A DNA stretch of 64,000 nucleotides from Branchiostoma floridae (Eukaryota; Chordata; Leptocardii; Amphioxiformes; Branchiostomatidae). Shown here piece after piece: positions 56,421 to 63,937 of the stretch; position 1 is the stretch's first letter, and each line of letters opens with the position of its first letter. The notes under the pieces were generated by a model, which did no database searches, was not told the origin of the DNA, and saw only the letters and a program-made list of their open reading frames with translations. Position numbers and translations under genes: made by a program. Location: the NCBI RefSeq assembly GCF_000003815.2, contig NC_049996.1, positions 5,598,012-5,662,011 of the forward strand. Reading direction: 5' to 3'.

Positions 56421-59400
56421 GTTAAGGTGGCATGGCACTCATGAAGACCCTACAAATGTGTAGACAGTTCGTATGGACAGTTTATGGACAGTTCATCATG
56501 GAAGACTTATGGAAGACGTAAATATTTTCGGAATAAATGAGGACCGCTTAGGAGCGCGACTTTAGTCATTCTAAGCAGCGCTAAAGCATACCAAGAAGGC
56601 AAATTGCTTGTGTGATAGCAAAGGACAAATAACAAGAAGAGTTTATTTGAGCGCTCCTGAAATTAGTTCAGTAACCTATCTTAAGTCAGGCGTTGTCAGG
56701 TACATTGTATTCAGCGAAAAGTTGAAACACGTCAAAGTGAACAAGGCCGCAGGACCGGACGGTCTTTCCAACAGAATCATCAAGTGCTTTGCCTATGAGA
56801 TTTCTACACCAGTAACGTCCATATTGAATGCCTCACTATCGGAGGGGGTCGTTCCAGAACAATGGCGACAGGCAAATATCATACCACTACCTAAAACGCG
56901 ACCGCCGTCGATCAGCGAACTTTGACCCATATCCCTGACACCTACCCTAGCAAAAGTAGCGGAAACTTTCATCTCGAAACATCTGTACTCTGACATCAAG
57001 CACAGCATTGACCCAAACCAGTTTGGTTGCATACCAGGTCGTTCTACGACACACTGCCTCGTTGATTTAATTGACCAACTGGCTAGAACAGCAGATAAGA
57101 GGGAGACAATAACAACGCTGATAACTACGGATTTTGCCAAGGCGTTCGACCTTGTGGACCACAGCATAGCCGTTTCAAGCCTACTCGGAGCAGGTCTACG
57201 CAGCTCGCTCGCCAAATGGGTATGCTCGTTCCTGTCCACTAGAAAGCAGAGAGTGATGTACAAGGGAACGTATTCAGATTGGAGGGAGACGACCTGTGGC
57301 CTACCACAAGGAACAGTGTTAGGCCCCTTAATCTTCCTTGCTCTAATCAACAGTGCAAGTGAGGATTCCCTTGCTAGGAGGTGGAAGTTCGTGGATGATC
57401 TTAACTTAGCTGAGAGCAGGTTGATCCGGGACACCTCAACAATTCAAACGGACCTCAACAGCCTCGACCAATGGGCATCCACAAGAAAGATGAAACTTCA
57501 CCCCAAAAAATGCAAAGCCATGCACGTGGTCTTTACGAGAACAGTCCTTCCACTGCCACCCCTGTCTATTGCTGGCCAACCGTTAGAGGAGGTCAAGATA
57601 GTTAAACTCCTCGGCTTGTTCATCCAGGCTGACCTTGGTTGGAACGTACATGTAGACCACATTGTCAAACAAGGCAACCGAAAGCTATTTATGCTTAAAC
57701 AACTCAACCAGTTCGATCTGTCTAGGGATGACTTACTTACCTGCTACAAAACATTCGTCCGTCCAAGCTGTGAGTACGCAGCGCCTGCCTGGCATCCTGG
57801 ACTAACTGCTAGACAGCGACGAAGGATCGAATTCATCCAGAAACGCGCATGTCGGATAATACTCCGCTCTGCCTACACTTCATACCCAGAGGCGTGCCGG
57901 ATTCTGAACTTGTCTACCCTAGATCAGAGGAGAGACCACCTCTGCCTGCAGTTCGCCCAGAAACTCCTCCAGTCACCGGACTTCCGTCACTGGCTACCAC
58001 AAACCCGGGGGGCTATCACTGGGAGAGCCACAAGGGCCAGCAACCAACTAGACACTGTCAAACCCAGAACTGAGCGCTACAAAAAAAGTGCAATCCCATA
58101 TATGATATGCCTGCTGAACAAAAATAATGGAAATTAATGTTAAGAATGCAACTGTATATTATCTATTGTATATATGTAACGTTTTTTTTATGATTTTATT
58201 GTATTTGTAGCACAGAGGTGCTGTACAGCAAGGCCGTAATTCAACCTCTGGTTGCCAGTGTCTTGTTTTTATTCTGAATAAACCAATTGATTGATTGATT
58301 GATTGATTGATTGATAGGCTTAGATATACGATTGATTGATTTAAACAGAGGATACTTTGAGAGTTTAGGAGAAGGTCGAACGCTTTTCAATGCGCTTGGG
58401 GCTAATGGTACATAATAGTATAATGTGAAGTAGTATACATTGATTACCTAAAATTAATAAGTCAAGTTTGGGTACCATCCGATTTCTACCGGGCTTCTTG
58501 TACTCACTGCCCTAAAAATCGAATTTTAAGGCAGCGAGTAAAAGGGGCCCCGTTGAAAATCGGATGGTTAAATAACAATTCCCTCTGGAGTGGAATGCTC
58601 CATCTTCTTTTAATGCTCCTTTTGTAAGCTTACCTCAGTTGTTGAAGAGATTCATCAGTCACGTATGTAAACAGTTAATAGAATTTTTTATTCAAACATT
58701 GACTAGTTTTGACAGGTAAGCAAACATACCTCCAAATTTTCGATGACTGTCAGTCCATCATGATCGCGGAGTGACCTAGTTCTCGCGAGAGTTGCGAGAA
58801 CTAGGTCAAGACTTCGCAAGGAGGCGGGGGTGAGGGGCAGAAAATCCCCGCAAGTCTCCACCTAGTTCTCGCAACTCTCGCGACAACTAGGTCACTCCGT
58901 GATCATGATGGACTGACAGTCATCGAAAATTTGGAGGTATGCTTGCTTACCTGTCAGAACTAGTCATTGACATTGTTTGAAGAAAAAAGTCTATTACGTC
59001 AAGTGGCATGCGGACAACTTTTACGGCAAATCGGATACTGTTGTACAGACTGTAGGTGCTGTGCTCAGAACACTTCGGTTGGCCAGTACTTCCCTGTACA
59101 AATAAAATATCAAAAAAGTCTATTTTGTCTGTAATCAGAAGCTAGATATAATATTTTAACATTGCTTTGATAAATGAAACACAACGTTCTGCAATTTTAT
59201 GATGAAGACATCGAATGCCTTTCTTTAATAAGTTTCTTTTAATAATTGATAGAACTTCAGAACTTTATTGCGCGACAATTGTAGCAGGTACAATGTATGG
59301 CAATCTGAATATACATTGGAGTTGAACTATATACTATTGCAAATATCTAACAACTAATCTAATCTAATGTAACAATATAAACAATCTAGTTAATATCATA

Positions 59401-62400
59401 AAAGCTAATACTTCATATCATTATGTCAATATAGCATTGTCTCGTTTTTGCAAGGAGTTTGATACTAATGTATGGATGTTATATTCATAGCTCACCGAAC
59501 TGAAAACCAGCAGGAACGTATCGTGGCAGCTCAGCTGGTGTTGGAGAGCCCTCACTTCCGCAATTAGCTTCTCATCGCTTCCCAACGTCTGAACCTCGTC
59601 CATACTATATGCACCAATGCTTAAAAAGATAGTGGGCAGAGAATTGTACTACCAGTTTCTGTCATCCTACTACGCACGGTCCCCAACCTTGTGGGGGCCC
59701 TGCTATCTGACTCCCGGTTACTGTGGGGGTCGCCACAAACTAGCTGTCAGCCAATCAGAGAATAGCCTTTCAGTTTTCAAAAGAGATCTCGCAAAGGCCT
59801 GATTGGGCGCTGATTGCCTGGTTCCCATATAAGGGTAAGCTCATTACTATTTATAAACAGGGCGGTCAGTAACCGGGGGTGGCCCTTCAGATAGCAGGGT
59901 CCCCACATAGGCGATTAGCCGGTTGGGGACCGTGCGTAGGAGGATGGTTTCTGTGGACCACCAATAATGCTGTAATGTGACCCCACAACTGCAAAGCAAG
60001 TGAAAAAGTTTAGCTTCGTATATTTTCCCCTTTCTTTGCTATCAATTGACAGAAAATAATACTCTTATCTTAACCAAAGATACCGTTAAAGTTTTCAGGG
60101 CGCCGTAAGAGCAAGGAAGACATTGTTGCTGACTTGGTGCTCTGGACTCCCAGGCATGGGAAAAAAAGCACCAGGAAGGCCAGACACCATCGGCATACAC
60201 AGACCGTGAGTTTCACAACAAGTACTAAGTGATGATGGACAGAGACACTTCGGCAGCCAAGCAAAGATGTCGTTAGATAGCTTACAAACATAAGGCTCTT
60301 ATAAGATGTCTTTGTGATACTTTCAGTAGAAAAGAAGTACAATCACACGTATTTGTTCATGTGTTTCTTAAATTATACCTGCAATTCATAGCTTTAGATT
60401 TGTAGGATTCATTACAAAGTCAAGAGTGAATTATTTGTAAATATTGAAATGTACAGCAGTAAATATTCACCCTGTCCCGATGTCTCCAAGCACAATAATA
60501 CTCGTCAGTTTGGGCAACCTGGATTTTGGACAAAAAAACATTTTAAGGTTGCTGATCAAATTAATACATACCATCAAGGATTAAGACATTTTGTGAGTGT
60601 AGGGGGTATGGCGTTCACAACACCAAATGCAACGTCCATGGTGAGTAAGGGTCATGATGACTTGCTTGATTTTCTAATATGCACCTGTATATCTATATAT
60701 AGCAATGTTGTGATTCTAAGTTTACCTTTCAATCTGCAGCTTTCCTGGTTTCGTTGTTTTAACTTCAGGAAACAAGCTGCACAAGTACGGGACCGTGTCG
60801 TCAGTCTCATTAACTCCGGTTATGTCACCCATGATAAGTACCTTCACTCCAGCCTATGGGAATAAAGGGGTTGTTTACTGAAAGTGTTGATCATCACAAT
60901 GTAGTCTACTTTGACTACAGTCCTTACGTAGTGTTACCAGTTTCAAAATGTTGGTGTCAGAATAGCGTCACTCAATCAAGCTTTCAGCAACCCTCACACT
61001 GGGCTGGCCCAGACCCTAATACAACAAGTCAAGATAATTGCAAACATCCTAATCCTGCCAAATTCCCTTCACTTCACTTCAGCTCAAGCATTTGTGCTGA
61101 CATGGGCCGATTATGGTCAGACTACGAACTGTCTGTTACCATGGTGTTGGCGGTTATGATGGCTGATTCCTATAGTGAAAGAGACTACTGAGCAAGTATT
61201 GGACAGTCTCCTTGGTGATAAAGAATTCTTACTCTTGGTATGCTGATGTTAACCAAAACAACCTTGATCATTTTACCAGATAAGCTTCTCTACTTTGCAA
61301 TTTGTTTTCAGTAAAGTCCACTCTTAGGTTGCTTGAAGCTTAATACGATTTGATTTTTTTGACTGGGTAAATTGACATACATATGGTTTGATTAGCCTGT
61401 GTTTACACAACCTCACGCTGGCTGGGGTTAATGATCCCCTCCCGAGATTTCTAGGTGGCGGCAACTGTGGGGCCGCCCGCTAGGAGCGCTATTTTAGTCA
61501 GGCTATGATTTGATCATGTGCAGACATAATAATGGTTATGACCAGCTATTGTTGCAATTAATCAAGACCAAGACCATCTATGGTAATCTTCTCTGAGTGG
61601 CCCAAAGTCTCAGACAGAGGCGTGTCCAGTTCGCAGGTCACTGTCATCGCGCAAGTGAAGAAGCGATCTCTTTACTCATCCCCTGGAGGACGAGGGGAAA
61701 ACATAATCTCCAAGCAGATGCCACGGTGCCATAAGATAGTATCAAAGCTGGCCAGGGAGTGTAGCCAGCTTAGGGAGTCAAACAGGCGGGAAGTTTGATA
61801 CTATACATTGCGCACCGTGGATCTGGTTCGAGAATAGGAAAAACCTACTCGAGAAAGCTTACCTACCCAGCAACCATTTCCAAAAACTCAGGGATTGACA
61901 CTGACGACGTGCGAGCAGCAATGCAAGACCGAATGCTATGGAGAGACATTGTGCGTCGTCTTGACCCGCCCCAGGGACGACGGATGATGATGGCGATGAT
62001 TACAATTAATAGATTGATCAATAATTCTAAGCAATGTTTAAAGGTTTACGAAATACAGTTTGGAGAACACTTTGGGGCAAAGATATAAACCAAAAGGCCT
62101 TTGATAATGTCAACTAAATTCCAAATCACTTTCTTGCGTGTAACGCATTTTGAACACCACGCGGCTTCCAAATGGACAAACGTTTCATAGTCGACCTGAA
62201 ACCATCGTCAATTTAGAGCTTCCTCTGCCCTGCTACTTTTTATGTAGAGAAGACAGCCACCGTGTATGCTCCCCAAATTGGAGTTAGGCCGCGTTCTTCC
62301 CTGTAAGATCCCCCGCTTTCTTAGTACCCCAATTGTAGATGTGTGATTACAGTACGTACCTTTTTCAGGCAATAAGTCATTGCCTCCGCGCTCCTCCCGA

Positions 62401-63285
62401 CACGCGGCGCCTGAAGCGGCAACTGAAAAAAAAACACACCAGTATATTCTTTGAAGAGGTTCACCAGTCACGTATGAATGTATGTACTGCAATATTCTTC
62501 AAATAGTGACGGTTTTTAAAGGCATAGAGACATACTTGAATTTTCGATGTCTTGCAGCACATCGTTCACGGAATGACCTAGTCTCGCGAGAGAGCACGGG
62601 ACTTGGTCCAGACTTGCGTGCCCCCTCGCGAGACTTGGTCAATTCGTGAACAAGATGTGCTGCAAGACATCGAAACTTTGTAGGTACGTCTCCATGCCTT
62701 TAAAAACCGTCACTTTTTGAAGAATATTGTTAGTAACCAGTATATTAATGTAATCACAAGCTGCAAGTTTAAAAATTATTACGTGTGTCGCTAATTGGAA
62801 TGAATCTTCATGAGCCTAATGAGAACACATACGTCTTACTGCAAAACTCCGTGTTTTTTGTTGTAAATGTAGAACTAGGTAGCGGATATTCGAAGTAAAG
62901 CACAACAATTGAAGGCATGACAACGATCCCTTAACAGGCTCGGGGAGGGGGGCACCACAGACTTTATATATCAAACTGACGATACTTTAGTCACTGAGTC
63001 ATGTGTTCTATCTGCATGACGTGACGTCACAGATGCAGTGGATTGCTCATTCCCTGACAAAGACTGCATTTGGACAGCGGAAAGCCAAATGTTTGGATTG
63101 ACTATACATTACAATTCAGCTTTGCTTCAGAACACTGAAAAATATCATAAACTAACCGCAATGGCTCCCAACTTCGCCACGGCAAAATACAAGTAGATCC
63201 ATTCCGGGCGATGACCAACGAGCCAGGCTACTACGTCACCGCGCTCTGTCCCTATGGCCTTCAGTCCTGCTGCCAGTCTGTTGGC
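44482..63285 (-). CDS. Acyl-CoA-ligase-like gene (ANL superfamily, ACSF2-like)
   Basis: ANL enzymes activate carboxylic acids as acyl-adenylates and pass them to CoA. Fifteen exons on the minus strand join in agreeing phases, plus one tentative 24-nt exon. Motifs in order: ANRLAAG and AVAKLGAIA; P-loop SSGSTGQPKC; VAYGMTE; GWFKTGD; LKLYGRASEMIIRNAYNVHP hinge; and a C-terminal K in LLKVDRKKL, then the stop. The hinge departs from the usual GRxKDxIxxGGExxxP (S for K, NA for GG). In the C-terminal loop the usual GK is LLK. One linker between 59605 and 60285 is unresolved, and exons upstream of 63285 lie outside. The substrate cannot be read from sequence. Confidence 0.85.
44589..44750 (-). repeat. 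Repeat copy just upstream of last ligase exon
   Basis: Inverse of the repeat at 19270-19447. It ends about 48 bp before the exon acceptor, in the same orientation relative to the gene as at 19270. Adjacent palindromic CCAGAATTCTGG blocks lie at 44735-44800. Confidence 0.8.
44801..45721. other. Intron without recognised feature
   Basis: Unique-looking AT-rich intron of the ligase gene. Confidence 0.4.
45722..45793 (-). CDS. Ligase exon (MVPIELPGYFVFFDEFPVTT)
   Basis: 24 codons between AATGTAG acceptor and GTGAGT donor, phase 0/0. It forms the C-terminal-domain strand before the catalytic Lys loop. Ends TTTLLK, where other ligases have TGK. Confidence 0.88.
46112..46245. repeat. 134-bp near-palindrome
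   Basis: AATACAACACGGTGTAT at the left is inverse to ATACACCGTGTTGTATT at the right. GC-rich inner arms (ATCACCCTCGG against CCTCGGGTGAT). One hairpin, open on both strands by symmetry. Confidence 0.8.
46592..47125 (-). mobile_element. tRNA-derived SINE with 116-bp foreign insert
   Basis: The head at 47125 has a B box-like GAGTTCGAATCC. The body includes GGAGGTCCCATGTCTGGG, and a (TACAA)n-type tail is at 46593-46625. Inside, 46775-46890 is not SINE sequence but an exact copy of 48599-48714. Confidence 0.85.
47296..47356 (-). CDS. Ligase exon (LKEGQSADSDEMKKFCDEIG)
   Basis: Acceptor ATTCTTTTCAG; the first C completes a split Ile codon. Ends in phase 0 at GTGAGA. Corresponds to the C-terminal-domain helix. 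Confidence 0.88.
47828..48083. mobile_element. MITE, CCTCCTACGCAGGGAC family, 256 bp
   Basis: CCTCCTACGCAGGGACATCC at the left is inverse to GGATGTCCCTGCGTAGGAGG at the right. The core (TTTTGAAAACTGAAAAG, TCTGATTGGCTGACAGCT) is shared in inverse with 59665-59943. Confidence 0.85.
48142..48194 (-). CDS. Ligase exon (VVSVPDPASVEEICACI)
   Basis: Starts after CTTTCTTGTTTCTTCAG and ends in phase 2 at GTAAGT. VVSVPDPASVEE corresponds to the VVGVPDxxxGE strand of ANL enzymes. Its pyrimidine tract coincides with the tail of the mobile element at 48228. Confidence 0.88.
48228..48593 (-). mobile_element. TIR element carrying a tRNA-like sequence, copy B
   Basis: Inverse orientation to copy A. Starts at 48593 with GCCGGTGCGTAGCACCGGC and ends TACGCACCGGC at 48228. 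The shared tail AGCTTTCTTGTTT extends to about 48202, six bases from the next splice acceptor. Confidence 0.82.
48365..48454 (-). tRNA. tRNA-like (Leu/Ser class II type) pseudogene in element B
   Basis: A box TGGCCGAGAGGTTTAAGGC, then TTTGCTTTTGCAGCC as a possible variable arm. T arm GTGGG TTCGAAC CCCAC is perfect. Better kept than copy A, but the acceptor stem (GTCAACG against TTGTTAA) is mostly unpaired. Confidence 0.55.
48599..48714. repeat. 116-bp segment duplicated at 46775-46890
   Basis: Begins AACTGTCATTCACCAGG and ends TTATTGTCCACA; identical base for base by eye in both places. Here it is intron sequence between the ligase exon and the tRNA-carrying element. Confidence 0.92.
48762..48848 (-). 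CDS. Ligase exon (hinge, EMIIRNAYNVHP)
   Basis: 29 codons, phase 0/0; acceptor TATTATCAG, donor GTAAAA. EMIIRNAYNVHPAVVEAPL then SKHPKVQDVR. This is the A8 hinge and first helix of the C-terminal domain; NAYN replaces the usual GGEN. Confidence 0.9.
49085..49291 (-). mobile_element. tRNA-derived SINE, truncated
   Basis: Head at 49291 (GTGACGCAATCGGCAGCGCG) with GAGTTCGAACCCTGCC as B box. The body matches the other SINEs (AAAGGCACTTTACACGAC) and is cut short at about 49085. Confidence 0.78.
49391..49779. repeat. Foldback element with GC-rich loop
   Basis: Left arm contains CCTGCTGACGTTTCGATG, GTCAGACATCTTCCTCAG and TAACTGGAGTTCTGCTTC. The right arm is its inverse (CATCGAAACGTCAGCAGG). Loop has C9 and G10 runs. 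Confidence 0.85.
49820..49874 (-). CDS. Ligase exon (DVGTLDEHGVLKLYGRAS)
   Basis: First base completes the split Gly codon of KTG|D; ends phase 0 at GTAAGT. Supplies the adenylate-binding Asp of TGD and the GR of the hinge motif. Confidence 0.9.
49875..50424. other. Intron without recognised feature
   Basis: AT-rich ligase intron; no repeat or exon that I can name. Confidence 0.4.
50425..50602. repeat. Foldback element, TTACTCAAGCAACTGG family
   Basis: TTACTCAAGCAACTGGATAT at the left is inverse to ATATCCAGTTGCTTGAGTAA at the right. CAGTGACACTGC and GTGCCACTGAC lie in the interior. Confidence 0.85.
50767..50915 (-). CDS. Ligase exon (GHEGEVCLRGY...GWFKTG)
   Basis: 49 codons plus 2 nt; donor GTAGGT. 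QLVDKDGRVVPLG and GEVCLRGY, then TADGWFKTG, the A6-A7 region of adenylate-forming enzymes. Confidence 0.92.
51346..51450 (-). CDS. Ligase exon (VAYGMTE motif)
   Basis: 35 codons, phase 0/0; acceptor TCCAAATAAG and donor GTAAAG. VAYGMTE is the A5 motif; KGAAVGKLAPHVE corresponds to the GxVGxPxPxxE stretch. Confidence 0.92.
52102..52178 (-). CDS. Ligase exon (NIGGNVAPKSLIDRAADV)
   Basis: Acceptor TATCTTCCTAG; phase 1 in, phase 0 out at GTAAGT. GGNVAPKSL corresponds to the GGAPxxxxL adenine-binding segment of ANL enzymes. Confidence 0.9.
52347..52795. repeat. Possible TIR element with GGTACCGGTAC ends
   Basis: GTAGGTACCGGTAC near 52357 is matched in inverse by GTACCGGTACCCAC near 52770. The interior has GGTCCAGGT/ACCGGACCTG repeats. 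Ends approximate. Confidence 0.5.
53200..53897 (+). mobile_element. RTE-like LINE 3' fragment, interrupted
   Basis: Reads LYGCETWTFATELQKRIL and MRCYRKILGITYLDRVTNEE, then a foldback insertion. It resumes LRWFGHAARSSGL with KRGRRKKRWEDNI and a GGTGAGG-type tail. The tail ends about 22 bp from a ligase exon on the other strand. Confidence 0.8.
53372..53590. mobile_element. 219-bp foldback MITE inside the LINE
   Basis: GTAACATCTACTATCATAAT and ATACCGCCACCTCAAAAAA at the left have inverse partners TTTTTTGAGGTGGCGGTAT and the ATGTTAC end. Long terminal repeats of roughly 55 bp plus further inner pairing. Confidence 0.85.
53919..54013 (-). CDS. Ligase exon (CHSIVVLFLKDFHDLL)
   Basis: Acceptor CTTCAACAAG; the first G completes a split Arg codon. 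Encodes LHSPNLGEYDMSSIRG and ends in phase 1 at GTAATG. Joins EER to VNIGGN in frame. Confidence 0.85.
54014..55033. other. Ligase intron with repeat pieces
   Basis: Contains an octamer-type repeat fragment near 54175-54400 and GACCACC/GGTGGTC-rich sequence near 54590-55020. No exon recognised. Confidence 0.4.
55034..55170 (-). CDS. Ligase exon (GVTLYPYLSTPYY...IQEER)
   Basis: Acceptor TCTGATGACAG, phase 0 in; phase 2 out at GTACAC. CPMFAPGCAVAVPAST is the hydrophobic segment following the P-loop. Confidence 0.87.
55321..55626. repeat. Three tandem copies of a ~103-bp unit
   Basis: Each copy contains TGGGTTTTCCTTTGTGTTA or a near variant, then GAAACAGAAAAAGCTAGCTG and TTCTTTTCCACTACCAACTC. 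Starts near 55321, 55424 and 55527. Confidence 0.92.
55990..56185. repeat. Repeat with CGCGGTAGTG arms (tentative)
   Basis: GC-rich block with CGCGAAAGCCGAG-type and TTTCGCGGTAG motifs repeated in both halves. I suspect a dispersed repeat but have no second copy in the window. Confidence 0.3.
56356..56418. repeat. (TA)n microsatellite
   Basis: Uninterrupted AT run. Confidence 0.95.
56600..58315 (+). mobile_element. CR1-like LINE, 3' portion, one nonsense codon
   Basis: One frame runs from about 56608 to the stop at 58137, broken only by TGA at 56923-56925. RT motifs: NKAAGPDGLSNRIIKCF, NQFGCIPGRSTTHCL, TDFAKAFDLVDHS, GLPQGTVLGPLIF and FVDDLNLA (the FVDD polymerase box). The C-terminus has RRRIEFIQKRACRIIL. 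The 3' end is an ATTGATTG repeat, as in CR1-type elements. No endonuclease domain; 5'-truncated. Confidence 0.9.
58280..58315. repeat. (TGAT)n tail of the LINE
   Basis: Short tandem GATTGATTGATT at the 3' end of the LINE. Confidence 0.9.
58635..58996. mobile_element. Foldback MITE abutting a ligase donor
   Basis: Arms contain GACAGGTAAGCAAACATACC, TCCAAATTTTCGATGACTG and GTTGCGAGAACTAGGTC with inverse partners. The right end (AAGTCTATTAC) reaches the GT of the exon ending at 58998. Confidence 0.85.
58998..59093 (-). CDS. Ligase P-loop exon (GSTGQPKC)
   Basis: 32 codons, phase 0/0; acceptor TTTGTACAG, donor GTAATA. GSTGQPKCSEHSTYSL joined to VFSS gives the A3 phosphate-binding loop SSGSTGQPK. 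Confidence 0.9.
59496..59604 (-). CDS. Ligase exon (MDEVQTLG...LLVFSS)
   Basis: Acceptor GGTGCATATAG; phase 2 in, phase 0 out at GTGAGC. ALQHQLSCHDTFLLVFSS is the strand leading into the P-loop. Confidence 0.87.
59665..59943. mobile_element. MITE, second member of CCTCCTACGC family
   Basis: CCTACTACGCACGGTCCCC at the left is inverse to GGGGACCGTGCGTAGGAGG at the right. The core matches 47828-48083 in inverse. Confidence 0.85.
60286..60309 (-). CDS. Tentative 24-nt ligase micro-exon (TSYKSLMF)
   Basis: Between TATCACAAAG and donor GTAAGC; phase 0/0 after YCLKK. TSYKSLMF resembles the xAKxLI strand that follows in ANL enzymes. Short, so uncertain. Confidence 0.4.
60310..62359. other. Ligase intron with LINE-like debris
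   Basis: Plus-strand frames at 60449-60865 and 60856-61191 have no recognisable family. At 61880-61990 a frame with DDVRAAMQDRMLWRDIVRR resembles the C-terminal tail of LINE polyproteins. Confidence 0.4.
62360..62422 (-). CDS. Ligase exon (LPLQAPRVGR...TYCLKK)
   Basis: 21 codons, phase 0/0; acceptor GTGTTTTTTTTTCAG and donor GTACGT. SAEAMTYCLKK matches the helix after the first glycine-rich turn of the N-terminal domain. Confidence 0.8.
62449..62736. mobile_element. Foldback MITE with 10-bp direct repeats
   Basis: Flanked by CCAGTATATT (62439-62448 and 62737-62746). The arms include AGTGACGGTTTTTAAAGGCA and TCGATGTCTTGCAGCACATC with inverse partners, and CTCGCGAGA in each inner arm. Confidence 0.88.
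63157..63285 (-). CDS. Ligase exon, most 5' in window (ANRLAAGLKAIG)
   Basis: 43 codons, phase 0/0; acceptor CCCCGCCGTCTCCAG, donor GTTAGT. ERGDVVAWLVGHRPEWIYLY and FAVAKLGAIA are typical of the N-terminal subdomain. The start codon must lie further upstream, outside the window. Confidence 0.9.
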
Positions 63286-63549
63286 CTGGAGACGGCGGGG
63301 ATTGAAAATGTCAGAGGACATACTACTCATGTTTCCCAATACCATCGATAACCAATGTTCATGTATAATCTCATGAATCTCATAATCACTCTTAAACTAG
63401 ATGAAATGTAAAATCCAACACACAAACTGGCACCTTAGTTAACTACCAAGAGAGACAATTGACTGAAAAATGAACCATGTGTTACTCAGCACCAAGAGAC
63501 CACGTCTAGCGTATTATTAGACATAAAACAAGGACAACAACAACTACAG

Positions 63550-63937
63550 CAAAAATTGGACTTACCCAAATTTTCGACCTAACAGCACCAGTTTTTGTCA
63601 AGGAATGAACAATCCACTGCTGCCGTAAAGTCACTTTATGCAGATAGAACACGTGACCCAGTGAGCAGTGGATCATAGGTTGCAGGAAGTCTATGGCGCC
63701 CACCGTCTCTGTTCAGGGACGGTTGTAAAGCTCTGATGTAGATGGCTTCTTTAATCCCTCTAGCGACAAAGTCTGGTTCTGTGTCCAAGATTTTAACTTT
63801 GTCCAGTGAGAACTATGATCAACTGCTCACTGAGTCACGTGTTCTATCTGCATAACGTGACGTCACGGCAGCAGTGGATTGATTCCTTGACAAAGACCGG
63901 TGCTGTTCAGCCGAAAATTTGGGTGAGTCCAATTTTT
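63550..63937. repeat. Foldback element, CCACTGCTGCCGT family
   Basis: Left AAAATTGGACTTACCCAAAT and CAATCCACTGCTGCCG are inverse to GGCAGCAGTGGATTG and ATTTGGGTGAGTCCAATTTT on the right. A partial copy lies at 62985-63110 and a relative at 38155-38360. Confidence 0.85.

Noticed and set aside
60449-61191. Two overlapping plus frames of 138 and 111 codons
   Set aside because: Antisense to the ligase intron with no family I can recognise. Possibly LINE-related, but not supportable.
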